Shown here: in pieces, positions 10,136-18,981 of the stretch
Position numbering within the stretch: the stretch's first letter is position 1
How the letters are laid out: every line of letters begins with the position of its first letter
Source: Paenibacillus sp. An7
GTDB taxonomy: Bacteria; Bacillota; Bacilli; Paenibacillales; Paenibacillaceae
NCBI RefSeq assembly: GCF_009870785.1
Contig: NZ_WTWX01000002.1
Coordinates: 395,484 to 459,483, forward strand
Direction of reading: 5' to 3'
Length of the DNA: 64,000 nucleotides
Program-made: the position numbers and the translations under genes
Notes under the pieces: generated by a model
What the model saw: the letters and a program-made list of their open reading frames with translations, nothing else
Databases searched by the model: none
Told to the model about the DNA's origin: nothing

Positions 10136-11041
10136 ATGATTAGAGCAAATACAGATGAAAAGTGGCTTCCTCTCTATGAAGCGCTGGCTAGCAATGTACG
10201 TCTATCCATTATTAAATTACTTGCAGAGCAGCCGCTCAATATCAAAGAACTTGCAGCAAAATTAAACCTAAGCAGTGCCATTGTTACGATGCATGTACGT
10301 AAACTGGAGGAAGTCGGCATAACAGAATCCAAAATGATTCGAAAAAATGGCGGCACACATAAAATCAACTCCCTTTCTGTTGACTGGATTGAAATAACGA
10401 TGCCGCAGAAAGCGCAGAATTCTCGCAAATATCAAGAAGTATCTATCCCAATTGGTCATTATACGGAATGTGAAGTTCATCCTACTTGCGGGCTGTCTAC
10501 TACGGAAAAAGTAATCGGTCAATACGATGACCCCAGGTACTTTCTTGACCCCGAGCGAGTGAATGCTCATATTCTCTGGTTTGGCAAAGGGTTTGTAGAA
10601 TACAAGATTCCAAATTACGTTTTACAAGGTCATTCACTTACCGAAATTGAACTTTCCTTCGAGATCGGCTCAGAAGCACCAGGCGTGAATCCAAACTGGC
10701 CGTCTGATATCAGCTTTACGCTAAATGGCGTGAAACTTGGAATTTGGACAAGTCCTGGTGATTCAGGACATGGGCGGGGTGTATTTACGCCAGATTGGTG
10801 GCTCGATGATGTGAACCAATATGGACTTTTGAAGATTATTAGAGTAACCCCTATGGGTACTTTCATTGATGGACAACGAATGTCGGATGTGACCATTACA
10901 GATATTCCGGTGAACCGAAATCAGTGGACTTTTCGTCTTGCTACAGCAGACGACGCTAAGCATGTGGGTGGTCTTACCTTATATGGTGAGGGTTTCGGAA
11001 ATTATAACCAAAACATTATTTTACGGCTCTATCATGAGTGA
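10136..11041 (+). CDS. ArsR-type winged-helix regulator with C-terminal beta-sandwich domain, divergent from abfA
   Basis: A 301-residue protein started at ATG 10136 behind AGGGGAG; a TTG at 10112 would put that site inside the gene. Residues about 10-85 form an ArsR-like winged helix (LASNVRLSIIKLLAEQPLNIKELAAKL, SSAIVTMHVRKLEEVGI). Residues about 95-300 are beta-rich and aromatic (WFGKGFVEYKIPN, FTPDWWLDD), unlike the metal-binding ArsR class. The divergent layout with abfA suggests it senses an arabinose-containing sugar and controls that gene. The ligand is inferred. Confidence 0.75.
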   Translation: MIRANTDEKWLPLYEALASNVRLSIIKLLAEQPLNIKELAAKLNLSSAIVTMHVRKLEEVGITESKMIRKNGGTHKINSLSVDWIEITMPQKAQNSRKYQEVSIPIGHYTECEVHPTCGLSTTEKVIGQYDDPRYFLDPERVNAHILWFGKGFVEYKIPNYVLQGHSLTEIELSFEIGSEAPGVNPNWPSDISFTLNGVKLGIWTSPGDSGHGRGVFTPDWWLDDVNQYGLLKIIRVTPMGTFIDGQRMSDVTITDIPVNRNQWTFRLATADDAKHVGGLTLYGEGFGNYNQNIILRLYHE

Positions 11042-11055
11042 ACCTAAAATAATAA

Positions 11056-11098
11056 ACAAAAAGACAACTCGTCCTTGTTTGAAGAGTTGTCTTTTTGG
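11056..11098. terminator. Bidirectional terminator
   Basis: AAAAAGACAACTC (11058-11070) pairs perfectly with GAGTTGTCTTTTT (11084-11096) between convergent genes. Confidence 0.8.
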
Positions 11099-11105
11099 TT
11101 TATTG

Positions 11106-11891
11106 TTATAGTGCGCTTCCTCCAAATAGGAAACGATACTGCCAGTGCTTCCCTGTAATCGTATCTACACGAACACCGCCGGAGTCAGTGGAGTACGTAT
11201 GCAGCACTTTATTATCTCCAAGGTAAATACCTACATGGGTCACGGTCTCTTTACTTTTATCAATCCCGGAGTAAGATGAAGCACTTGTACCTTTATAGGA
11301 CATAAAGAACATCAGGTCTCCACGTTTTAGACTAGAGATCTTGCTCTTCGTATTTCCTTTATCTTTTACATAAGTAGCTTGTTTTCGAGAATCGGTTGGG
11401 AGCGTTACACCCGCACCATCAATAAAAGCACGCCTTACAAAGGAAGAACAATCAAAATATTTCGTACTGTTTCGGTCTGCACCATACTTATATGGTGTAC
11501 CTAAATATTTCATGCCGGCAGAAATCACTTTCTCCACAGTTGCACTGCTGGATGAACTGCTGGAAGAGTCACTGCTTCCACTTTGGGATGATCCACTAAC
11601 TGTTTTTGTATATTTAGAAGAGGAAGAAATATAACCCGTAACGCCATTGTAATCTTTTACTTTCCAATAACTTGAGCTGTATTTACTAACTAATGTAACT
11701 TTTTCTCCCTTTTGAAGCATCCGAATAACAGTAGAAGATGTGCTTGGCCCTTTTCTAAAGTTAACACCGTAGATCACTTCTAATGTAGTGGTTGCTGCGT
11801 AAGCTTGATTTACAAAAGCAGGCATGTCCACTGTTCCAATTAACAGTATTGCCGCAATGAATGCAGTAAGTATCTTTTTTGTAACCTTCAT
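11106..11891 (-). CDS. Secreted NlpC/P60 peptidoglycan endopeptidase with SH3b domain
   Basis: A 261-residue wall hydrolase that would cut peptide stems (D-Glu-diamino acid bond in characterised relatives). It has a signal peptide (residues 1-33, ending in AYA), a bacterial SH3 domain (about 35-93, YGVNFRKGPSTSS), a Ser-rich linker (about 98-118) and an NlpC/P60 domain with the catalytic Cys in YFDCSSFVRRAF and the His in ETVTHVGIYLGD. AGGAGGATTACGAC precedes ATG 11891. Confidence 0.92.
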   Translation of the reverse strand: MKVTKKILTAFIAAILLIGTVDMPAFVNQAYAATTTLEVIYGVNFRKGPSTSSTVIRMLQKGEKVTLVSKYSSSYWKVKDYNGVTGYISSSSKYTKTVSGSSQSGSSDSSSSSSSSATVEKVISAGMKYLGTPYKYGADRNSTKYFDCSSFVRRAFIDGAGVTLPTDSRKQATYVKDKGNTKSKISSLKRGDLMFFMSYKGTSASSYSGIDKSKETVTHVGIYLGDNKVLHTYSTDSGGVRVDTITGKHWQYRFLFGGSAL

Positions 11892-12355
11892 GTCGTAATC
11901 CTCCTAGAAGTCATAGGTTTTTGTCTATTCTAATGGCTTCAGTGACCATTGACTTGTCCCATTTTAGGCGAGGATCCAAGCTTCAACATCAGACTTTAGT
12001 AACAAATTTAATTCAATTAATATAGTTCTTAATACCTATAATACTTTAAAGTATTTTTCTATAACAAACCATATATTCACAGCCTTCTAATCTAGTAAAA
12101 TAGGTTTAAACCTTTATATATCAAAATAAATTAACGATTTGTAAATGATATTTTATATAGGACTTAAGCCCTATATGTTTTTTATCCATTCTCGTAAGTG
12201 GAAACAATTACTAGTGCTTTTGCAAACGGTTTATTAAAAGTTACAAGAAGTTCGGTATTGATTTTTACCTTTTTGTAACTATTTATTTCTCTGAGCCTTC
12301 ACAGCACCAAATTGTTACTTCTTAAAGGGAAATCTTTTTCATTTGAATTTAATCT
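11892..12355. other. 464-bp AT-rich intergenic region with an orphan terminator
   Basis: Divergent upstream region of the NlpC/P60 and acyltransferase genes. It contains a plus-strand terminator (12155-12184) with no upstream gene and a longer-range pair GTTACAA (12240-12246) and TTGTAAC (12273-12279). No coding sequence was seen. Confidence 0.4.
12155..12184 (+). terminator. Orphan terminator-like hairpin
   Basis: ATATAGG (12155-12161) and CCTATAT (12170-12176) with an 8-nt loop, followed by G and six T. No gene precedes it on the plus strand, so it may end a short untranslated RNA. Confidence 0.45.
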
Positions 12356-12375
12356 TTGTTTATTACAATAAGGAG

Positions 12376-12401
12376 ATGGGCAAGTTTTCTTTGCCCGGAT
12401 T
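12376..12401 (+). other. Hairpin just before the acyltransferase ribosome-binding site
   Basis: GGGCAA pairs with TTGCCC around a T-rich loop, between an AAGGAG at 12370 and the GGAGG at 12402. It may affect translation of the acyltransferase. Confidence 0.3.
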
Positions 12402-12415
12402 GGAGGTTTATTACC

Positions 12416-13624
12416 CTGAAAAAACCAAGAATTGAGGAGCTGACTCCTTTTAGGGGGCTTGCCTTTCTAGCGATCGTCATGCAACATAGTCTGGCTGAAT
12501 ATATCTACCGAGCAGACATCCTCCCCGCGGATTCCATTATGCTCATGTTCGTATATCATCTTACAAGATTTGGCACGCCGACTTTCGTTTTTCTATCTGC
12601 TGTGCTTCTGTTCTATAATTATGAGCAAAAACTACACTACCCTTCATTCATTCGTAAACGATTTGGCGATATCTATGTGCCGTTTATACTTTGGACATTG
12701 GTATACTGGATATCGGTTCGATTGATGATGTATACCAATTGGCTGGATGCAGAAACCTGGAAGAGTCTGGTGAGAGAGTTATTTGCACCACAAGCTGGGT
12801 ATCACCTATGGTTTATTATTATGGTATTTCAATTCTATCTGCTGTTTCCCTTGTTTCGCAGGATCGCAATTCAGATCAGAAACAGGCTGAAAGAAATGGA
12901 GTACAAACAACAAAATAGAATCGTCTTCGCGATCTTGCTGGTTAGCGGTCTTGCCTATGGCTACCTTCTATATCTCTCCTATTATCGTATGGGTCAGTGG
13001 GCAGTGACCCCAGGAATAGGACAAACTTTGCTTAACCATCGTACTAGTATTTTTGTTATGTATATCTTCTATTTCATTCTTGGCGCTGTTTGTGCATTTA
13101 TGCTTGATCGGTTTCGGAGCGTTATGGTAAAGATACTGCCTTGGAATGCACTGCTATCCATCCTTCTCTTTGTGTATCTTGCCTATGATGTACTGCGGGG
13201 TTCTGGAGAAACGATGAATTTAAATATCTCCACTTATCTAAAACCAACAACATTTGTACTCATCTTATCGCAAATGTTTCTGATCTACGGTATCTTGCAT
13301 TTAGTATCGGTGAAGAGTAAATTCTATAAACTTTTTACATGGGTTGGTCGATATTCCTTTGGCGGATATCTGATACATGCACTAGTGATTTACTGGATTT
13401 CGTCCTTTACACGACCACTTCAACTGGCAGGTTACCATCTTGGATTCACTTTGCTTACCTTCGCACTAACGGTCATATTCTCTCTTCTTATTAGTTATGG
13501 ACTGTCTCGTCTTCCATTTTCTCGTTATTTGGTGGGACTTGGACGAAGAAGAATACCTGCCACAAAGCAAGATAAGATCGAACCTGGATTGAAAACACCT
13601 GTCACCAATTCTTTAACAGAATAA
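12416..13624 (+). CDS. Acyltransferase family 3 membrane protein
   Basis: About 402 residues. The best site is GGAGG at 12402-12406, nine bases before an in-frame CTG at 12416, giving a product that begins LKKPRIEELTPFRGLAF, the usual N-terminus of this family (ExxRGxAxxxVxxxH). No ATG, GTG or TTG fits there; the TTG at 12356 has no ribosome-binding site, so a CTG start is likely. About ten membrane helices are visible, with the family His in VMQHSLAEY near residue 25. Family members O-acylate wall or surface polysaccharides. A strong terminator follows. Confidence 0.75.
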   Translation: MKKPRIEELTPFRGLAFLAIVMQHSLAEYIYRADILPADSIMLMFVYHLTRFGTPTFVFLSAVLLFYNYEQKLHYPSFIRKRFGDIYVPFILWTLVYWISVRLMMYTNWLDAETWKSLVRELFAPQAGYHLWFIIMVFQFYLLFPLFRRIAIQIRNRLKEMEYKQQNRIVFAILLVSGLAYGYLLYLSYYRMGQWAVTPGIGQTLLNHRTSIFVMYIFYFILGAVCAFMLDRFRSVMVKILPWNALLSILLFVYLAYDVLRGSGETMNLNISTYLKPTTFVLILSQMFLIYGILHLVSVKSKFYKLFTWVGRYSFGGYLIHALVIYWISSFTRPLQLAGYHLGFTLLTFALTVIFSLLISYGLSRLPFSRYLVGLGRRRIPATKQDKIEPGLKTPVTNSLTE

Positions 13625-13634
13625 ACAAACAGAG

Positions 13635-13686
13635 AAAGCCTCACTAGAGTTATGCACAAGTGTATAACTCTAGTGAGGCTTTTCCT
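13635..13686. terminator. Strong bidirectional terminator
   Basis: A 19-bp perfect stem (13635-13653 with 13664-13682) with A and T tails between convergent genes. Confidence 0.85.
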
Positions 13687-13769
13687 CGTTAATTATGAAT
13701 TACACCATTATGATCTACATATAGTTCTGGTGAAAAGAACGTAAGCGATTCTGAAATGGATTCATTTAT

Positions 13770-14708
13770 TTACTTAAGTATATATTCGATCTGCTGGAGT
13801 ACATCTGCTGATAGCTTTATGCCGGAAGCTTTGACATTCTCCGCAACTTGTTGCGGGCGGCTTGCTCCGACAAGCGCACTGGCTACATTCTTTTGTCTTA
13901 AGATCCAGGCAATCGCCAGCTGGGGCATAGATAACCCAAGTTCCTCAGCGATTCTGCCCAGCTGTTTTACTTTTGCAATCTTATCTTCTGTTATCCCGTC
14001 ACGAACGAAATCCAGCTTTGCCGCGCGGCTGTTCTCAGGAAGTTCTGTGGCGGAATTATATTTCCCAGTTAACAAACCTTGAGCCAGGGGCGAAAAAACG
14101 ACTTGTCCGATTCCTTTTTCCTCGCCGAAGGGAATAATCTCCTCTTCAATAGACCGTTCAAACATATTATACATGGGCTGATTAACGATGATTCGGTCCA
14201 GCAGATATCTGCTTGCGATCGCGTGGGCTTCTGCCATTTGAGCTGCCGTCCATTCACTTACACCGATATATAAAATTTTACCTTGTGTCACTAGATCATC
14301 CAGCGCACGCAATGTCTCTTCCAGCGGTGTCTCCGGGTCAAACCGGTGGCAGTAGAGAATATCAATATAGCTAAGTCCCAAGCGTTTTAAACTCGCATGT
14401 GCCTGTTCCATGATATGCTTGCGAGATAATCCTTGATCATTGGGTCCCTCTCCCATTGGGAAATACATTTTTGTAGCAAGAACGTACGAATGTCTTGGAT
14501 AAGGAGCGAGGCTTTGTCCTATCAGTTCCTCCGCAGCCCCTTGTTCATAAACATTTGCTGTGTCGAAAAAGTTGACTCCTAGATCGTATGCTTCCTCAAT
14601 GGCAAGAATGGCATTATCCCGTTCCACGTATCCTCCATATGTAAGCCAGCTTCCCAGACTGATTTCGCTAACCTTCAGTCCGCTGCTCCCTACTCTGCGG
14701 TATAACAT
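13770..14708 (-). CDS. Aldo/keto reductase
   Basis: A 312-residue NADPH-dependent reductase resembling the potassium-channel beta-subunit/YghZ-like group. The start is ATG 14708 behind AGGAGGCGATATGGG; a longer frame to 14768 has no site. The catalytic tetrad is visible: Asp in FFDTANVY, Tyr in the same motif, Lys in LATKMY and His in ILYCHRFD. The phosphate-binding end reads SALVGASRPQQVAENVKA. The substrate cannot be told from sequence. It is monocistronic, bounded by terminators on both sides. Confidence 0.88.
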   Translation of the reverse strand: MLYRRVGSSGLKVSEISLGSWLTYGGYVERDNAILAIEEAYDLGVNFFDTANVYEQGAAEELIGQSLAPYPRHSYVLATKMYFPMGEGPNDQGLSRKHIMEQAHASLKRLGLSYIDILYCHRFDPETPLEETLRALDDLVTQGKILYIGVSEWTAAQMAEAHAIASRYLLDRIIVNQPMYNMFERSIEEEIIPFGEEKGIGQVVFSPLAQGLLTGKYNSATELPENSRAAKLDFVRDGITEDKIAKVKQLGRIAEELGLSMPQLAIAWILRQKNVASALVGASRPQQVAENVKASGIKLSADVLQQIEYILK

Positions 14709-14806
14709 CCCATATCGCCTCCTAGCAGTATAAGGAAAAATACTAAATCCAGAAGTGGATACTGTCAAGCAAATCTAATCAATTAAAATGATTACATAAA
14801 TAAAAT

Positions 14807-14859
14807 AACCTGTTCTTTCCCCCTGTTAAGGAGATGGAGAACAGGTCGTTTTATTTTTT
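14807..14859. terminator. Terminator downstream of the repeat exoprotein gene
   Basis: ACCTGTTCT (14808-14816) pairs with AGAACAGGT (14838-14846), flanked by A- and T-rich tails. It can end minus-strand transcription from the gene at 14890-15582. Confidence 0.6.
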
Positions 14860-14889
14860 GGAAATTTGTTAAAGAAAATTAGAGTTTTG

Positions 14890-15582
14890 TCAGCTTTTTT
14901 CGGGAGACATGGCTTCATGACCAGGTCTTGGATTCATTTGCATTTTACGATGAATGAATTTCGTTAGATCTGGAGTCAATTCTTCCTTCAGATGATCAAT
15001 TAGCTGCTTCTCACTGATCCCTTTAGCCTGGGCAATCTCCGCTAACGACTTCCCTTGCTTCAGTTCCTGGTCAAGCTGATTTGTCGTAATTCCAAGAAAC
15101 TTCGCTATAGATTCACGGTTGATCTTACTTTGTCCTTTACTGCGACTGGTATGTTTCTGTTTCAGATCACCAATCGGTGTATGAATTACTTTATTTAATC
15201 TTTCACTTATTGATTCTTTCATCGAAACGGCTTGTTCTTTGGATAAGCAGCCTGCTTTTACTACTTCATCAACACGCCGCTCCACAGCCGGCTTTAATTG
15301 CTCTTCAAGCTGCTGACTTGTCATGCCTTTCGCTTTCGCAATCTCAGCAATGGTCTTTCCTTGCTGCATCTCTGCCGCAAGCGTCTTTGTATCTATCTTT
15401 AAAATCTTAGCTGTCTCTTCCATAAAATACAGGTAATGACCTGTACGTCCACAGTCCGCCGTATTCTGCTTCTCGGTCTCCGTAAGTACAACGTCAGGCT
15501 GCGCCATTACATAACTGCCCTGTCCCATGAGTAAAGATCCAAGCAATGCTGCAGATGCAATGCTAACGAGATATTTCTTCAT
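14890..15582 (-). CDS. Secreted protein with two SLAEIA/TIAEIA helical repeats
   Basis: A 230-residue protein with a signal peptide (cleavage near SYVMA-QPD). Two internal repeats are clear: about 58-105 (LAAEMQQGKTIAEIAKAKGM) and about 150-200 (LDQELKQGKSLAEIAQAKGI), each with the order short helix, QGKxxAEIAxxKG, helix ending in EQL or DHL. The linker is basic. Similar repeats occur in uncharacterised Bacillota exoproteins; the function is unknown. A GGAAGGTGG site precedes ATG 15582. Confidence 0.75.
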   Translation of the reverse strand: MKKYLVSIASAALLGSLLMGQGSYVMAQPDVVLTETEKQNTADCGRTGHYLYFMEETAKILKIDTKTLAAEMQQGKTIAEIAKAKGMTSQQLEEQLKPAVERRVDEVVKAGCLSKEQAVSMKESISERLNKVIHTPIGDLKQKHTSRSKGQSKINRESIAKFLGITTNQLDQELKQGKSLAEIAQAKGISEKQLIDHLKEELTPDLTKFIHRKMQMNPRPGHEAMSPEKS

Positions 15583-15690
15583 CTTGTATTGTCCACCTTC
15601 CTGGTGCTCATAATTACTTACACCTTGTTATTGTGGACGAATATACCCCTTTTTTATCCATTGCAAGAAAAATAAGTAGAAGTAAGCTTG

Positions 15691-17586
15691 TTATACTCCG
15701 GAAGGAAAGCGGATGACTGCTTCTGTTCCTACTTCTTTTTCACTGCTATATTCAATCGTACCGTCCATCGCTTCAATAATCCGGAAGGTCACCATCATAC
15801 CAAGTCCAGTTCCTTTTGTTTTATTAGAAAAGTAAGGCTCACCCAATCTCATCAGTTCCTCTTGGTTCATACCTACTCCATTATCTTGGACATGAATGAC
15901 TACTTCCGTTCCTGCAAGATAAGCCTTAACCCTCACTTCTCCGCTGCCTTGCAGTGCCTCAATGCTATTCTTCATAATATTAATAAAAGCCTGTTTGAAC
16001 TTGGATGAATTGCCGCGGATCCACAGGTTATTTGGGATATTCATGACGATTATGCCTCCCTCGAGGTTCGCCATCGGAATAAGGACTCCTTCAATATGAT
16101 TAAACTCTTCAGATAGATTAATAAGTGCAATATGATCAAATTCAGGCTTCGCAAAAGTTAAGAAATCATTGATGATGTCCGATGCCCTGTCCAGTTCTTC
16201 TAGTGCAATACCTACATACTTTTTATTCTTGTCATCATCCTGCTTGCTCATTAGCTGCAAGAATCCACGTGTGACCTGCAGCGGGTTACGTACTTCATGA
16301 GCAACCGAGGCAGCGAGTTCGCTAATGATTTTGATTTTTTCAGAACGCTGAAGTTCATTACTAACCGCCTCCAGTTCCTCTGTATAACGCACAACTTCTT
16401 CATATTTTCCAAGCAACCTTTGGCCTTTTACCGTCAAAATTGAACAGACAAAAATAAAAATGGTCCATTTCGATAGATCTAACTCATACCAAGGTACGGA
16501 GTAATATAAAAACCATTCTATTATGGTTGTGAGTGCAAATATACCAAAACCAATGGAAAGCAAGGTTGCCCCCTGTTCCCCTCTTATCGCTTCTTTGATT
16601 GTCACGTATAGCAAGACCAACAGTTCAATTACATAAACCACCCCAAAAACAGGGCCTGTTATAAACCTCATAAATAGGGACATCTCAGGATAAAGCAGAC
16701 TTGCTGCCGTACAGAATATATAAAACAGGGTATAAGCCACTAGATAGTTTCTCAGATTGCGAATGATTCTATTTGCCTTGTCTGAAGTAAATATTTGTTC
16801 AAAGCAGTAGGCAAGCACAGGCAGTTCTATGGCAAAACAAATTAAAAAGAAATAATAAAACAGCTGCGTCATATCCGGATAAAATGTATAAATTGTGCTC
16901 GAATTCATCGAGATGGTAAATCCTAAACACCCAATGAGTACGGATATTGCAAGCCATAACTTATATTTTAATTTATACATAAACATCGAAAATGCGATGA
17001 TGATAACGGACAAAACGAGCAGTATACTCCCAAGGACCAGTTCATCTATCCCATCGCTCACATATTTCTTATTCAGATTGGCAGAAGAACCGATCCATAT
17101 CGCCGGATCAACACCGACTTTAAAATAATCACTATGCGTCCAGATATAAATTGTTCCACCGGCATCTTGATCAAGTAAGGGTAACAATAACGGATTTCTG
17201 TTAAATTGATGCTGAGACCCTTGCTCATACAAAATATGTTCGTCTTTATAGACTCTAATCTGCTGACCATAGATACGTTCAAAATAAATGGCCATATCAT
17301 CTTTTATATCCTCGGGCAGCTTTATTCTGATCCAGGCTGTATGCGGCGAGGATGTCAGCTGTTGTTCTATGGAGGAATCAGCTCGAATGGTTGTCCATTC
17401 ATCGCTTCCAGAAGTTGGTTTATCTATCGTATGACCTGTCCAATTCTGAGGCCAAGCCATCTCCCAAGAAGATAATTTTCGGGGCTGGCCTTCCCCTTCT
17501 GCATGACTGACGGGTGGTGGTAATATGAAGAGTACCGATAGTAAACACAAGATGATAACAGCCGATACCCTAGGAACAATCTTCAT
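15691..17586 (-). CDS. Orphan sensor histidine kinase with 7TM-DISM sensor module
   Basis: A 631-residue kinase. A signal peptide is followed by an extracellular domain (about 35-180) and seven membrane helices (about 185-400) of the 7TMR-DISM type. The kinase core has the phospho-acceptor His in SVAHEVRNPLQ (about 428), N-box FINIMKNSIEAL, G1 VQDNGVGM and G2 GTGLGMMVTFRIIEA. The H-box resembles sporulation kinases KinA to KinE of B. subtilis. No response regulator gene is adjacent, as usual for phosphorelay input kinases, so a role in the Spo0A relay is possible but inferred. Confidence 0.88.
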   Translation of the reverse strand: MKIVPRVSAVIILCLLSVLFILPPPVSHAEGEGQPRKLSSWEMAWPQNWTGHTIDKPTSGSDEWTTIRADSSIEQQLTSSPHTAWIRIKLPEDIKDDMAIYFERIYGQQIRVYKDEHILYEQGSQHQFNRNPLLLPLLDQDAGGTIYIWTHSDYFKVGVDPAIWIGSSANLNKKYVSDGIDELVLGSILLVLSVIIIAFSMFMYKLKYKLWLAISVLIGCLGFTISMNSSTIYTFYPDMTQLFYYFFLICFAIELPVLAYCFEQIFTSDKANRIIRNLRNYLVAYTLFYIFCTAASLLYPEMSLFMRFITGPVFGVVYVIELLVLLYVTIKEAIRGEQGATLLSIGFGIFALTTIIEWFLYYSVPWYELDLSKWTIFIFVCSILTVKGQRLLGKYEEVVRYTEELEAVSNELQRSEKIKIISELAASVAHEVRNPLQVTRGFLQLMSKQDDDKNKKYVGIALEELDRASDIINDFLTFAKPEFDHIALINLSEEFNHIEGVLIPMANLEGGIIVMNIPNNLWIRGNSSKFKQAFINIMKNSIEALQGSGEVRVKAYLAGTEVVIHVQDNGVGMNQEELMRLGEPYFSNKTKGTGLGMMVTFRIIEAMDGTIEYSSEKEVGTEAVIRFPSGV

Positions 17587-17649
17587 TATTCACACCTCAA
17601 TAATTCAGTTAGTATATAAATTTCTTTTCTTCAATTAACCTTATAAGGA

Positions 17650-17994
17650 TTAAAATACATCTTTATTTTTCCATAACGTCTGAGTAGATTTCGCTTTTTT
17701 TTCTTCTCGTCTTTGGGCTCGCTCTTCCTCATATTGATTCGTAATCATTTCTACAATCTTACGCTCCATAGGCTCTCTGTACTCTTCCCATACCAGGCTT
17801 TCTTCATCTTCGTAGATCGTCCAGATGTCTGAGAATAAATAATCTCTGATCTCCACAATTCTCCCGTTCCATATCCCGCCAGTCCAATATAAACCGCTGG
17901 GCGTACGAATGACCGTTCTTGAAAAACCTGGTGTTGATGCTTTTTGTCCAATTCGAATTGCTTCTAACATATTCCCAAAAGTAAACCACTCCAT
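17650..17994 (-). CDS. Hypothetical protein (114 aa)
   Basis: The start is ATG 17994 behind AAGGGAGAA; an upstream in-frame ATG has no site. The product is soluble, aromatic at the N-terminus (MEWFTFGNMLEAIRIGQ, GLYWTGGIWNG) and ends in a charged helix (EEERAQRREEKK). It is not recognised. It lies about 60 bp upstream of the sensor kinase on the same strand and could be cotranscribed with it. Confidence 0.6.
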   Translation of the reverse strand: MEWFTFGNMLEAIRIGQKASTPGFSRTVIRTPSGLYWTGGIWNGRIVEIRDYLFSDIWTIYEDEESLVWEEYREPMERKIVEMITNQYEEERAQRREEKKAKSTQTLWKNKDVF

Positions 17995-18140
17995 TAATGA
18001 ATTCTCCCTTTCTCCATACATATTTCTCTTTTCATCATTACCTCTGTTCTTCCTCTGATTCAAGCTCCCTCAAATCGGTTTAAGAATGGGCAAGAACAAA
18101 CTGTGAGCATAGGTTATGAGAAGATAAGGAGGAGACGAAA

Positions 18141-18302
18141 ATGAATGAATCACATCGGAATGTAGAGGTTGAACGAAGAGATGTTCAGAAAAAATCCGAT
18201 TCAAGTCTAGTAGCATCCACCTTCATCAAGTATGCGGCTTACATCATTATTTTCTTTGGACTACTGTATTTCCTCGTAAAATATGTATTCCCTATGTTCT
18301 AA
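18141..18302 (+). CDS. Small single-pass membrane protein (53 aa), YqzM-like
   Basis: AAGGAGGAGA precedes ATG 18141. A polar N-terminus (MNESHRNVEVERRDVQKKSDS) is followed by a membrane helix (about 28-50, AAYIIIFFGLLYFLVKYVF). The layout resembles the small YqzM family of Bacillus, but the similarity is by eye only. It lies 42 bp before the next gene and may be cotranscribed with it. Confidence 0.6.
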   Translation: MNESHRNVEVERRDVQKKSDSSLVASTFIKYAAYIIIFFGLLYFLVKYVFPMF

Positions 18303-18344
18303 AAGGTCAGGATATAACATCAGCATCAGAAAGGAGAATTCTTG

Positions 18345-18758
18345 ATGGATAATAGACCTAAAACAAACGAAGCCGATTTTGCTTATGATCGATATAAAAC
18401 GTTAAACCAAGAGACTGAAAGTATCGATACGATACCAGAAGATGATCTGAATTATGTGAATACGTATACCGAGCAGACGATTAGTCTTGACGAAGATACG
18501 GACCCAGCAGATGCAGAGACAGCTGAGCAAGGAATTATGCAGGATCTGCGTCCTATTTCTGCAGCAGATGACACTCGGGAAGAAGATGCTAATAACCCAA
18601 ATGAAGAGCTTCTTCGTTCATCCGAGCCCGATCTTGCGGCTGTACCCGATGCAGATGAAATTGCAAAAGACAGCCCCGTTGATCCCGTATCCCCTGATCC
18701 TGATGCCATGCATGGAACCGATCTCATTAATGGAGTCGGAAGTCCGGATCAAACCTAA
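18345..18758 (+). CDS. Very acidic, probably disordered hypothetical protein (137 aa)
   Basis: AAGGAG precedes ATG 18345 by 8 bp. The product is rich in Asp, Glu, Ala and Pro, lacks hydrophobic segments and has repeated DP/PD pairs (SPVDPVSPDPDAM). The N-terminus NRPKTNEADFAYDRYKTLN is more ordered. No family is recognised. Confidence 0.6.
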   Translation: MDNRPKTNEADFAYDRYKTLNQETESIDTIPEDDLNYVNTYTEQTISLDEDTDPADAETAEQGIMQDLRPISAADDTREEDANNPNEELLRSSEPDLAAVPDADEIAKDSPVDPVSPDPDAMHGTDLINGVGSPDQT

Positions 18759-18888
18759 AACCAGAGCTTGTTTCTAAAAGTTTCTTGGTAACTATGTAAA
18801 GGTATGATGAAAATGATTCTTTTAAATAGTATAAACGAATATCCTACATCTGGTTACTGTTTTGTTCCTAAAATAGTAAAATGAGAGA

Positions 18889-18922
18889 AAAGAACCCTTT
18901 CCAATCAGATAGGGTTCTTTCC
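18889..18922 (+). terminator. Terminator
   Basis: AAAGAACCCT (18889-18898) and AGGGTTCTTT (18911-18920) form a perfect 10-bp stem ahead of the cyclophilin gene. Confidence 0.6.
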
Positions 18923-18981
18923 TGTGTGTCCAGTTTTGGGGTATGATAATCCTATTCGACATGAATCAAGGAGGAGCTTGT

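Noticed and set aside
11892-12060. c-di-AMP (ydaO-type) riboswitch before the NlpC/P60 gene
   Set aside because: Such riboswitches often precede wall hydrolases, but the conserved core could not be found in this leader.
18452-18727. Antisense Ser-rich ORF opposite the acidic protein gene
   Set aside because: Ser/Ala richness follows from the Asp/Glu-rich sense frame; the sense frame has the ribosome-binding site.
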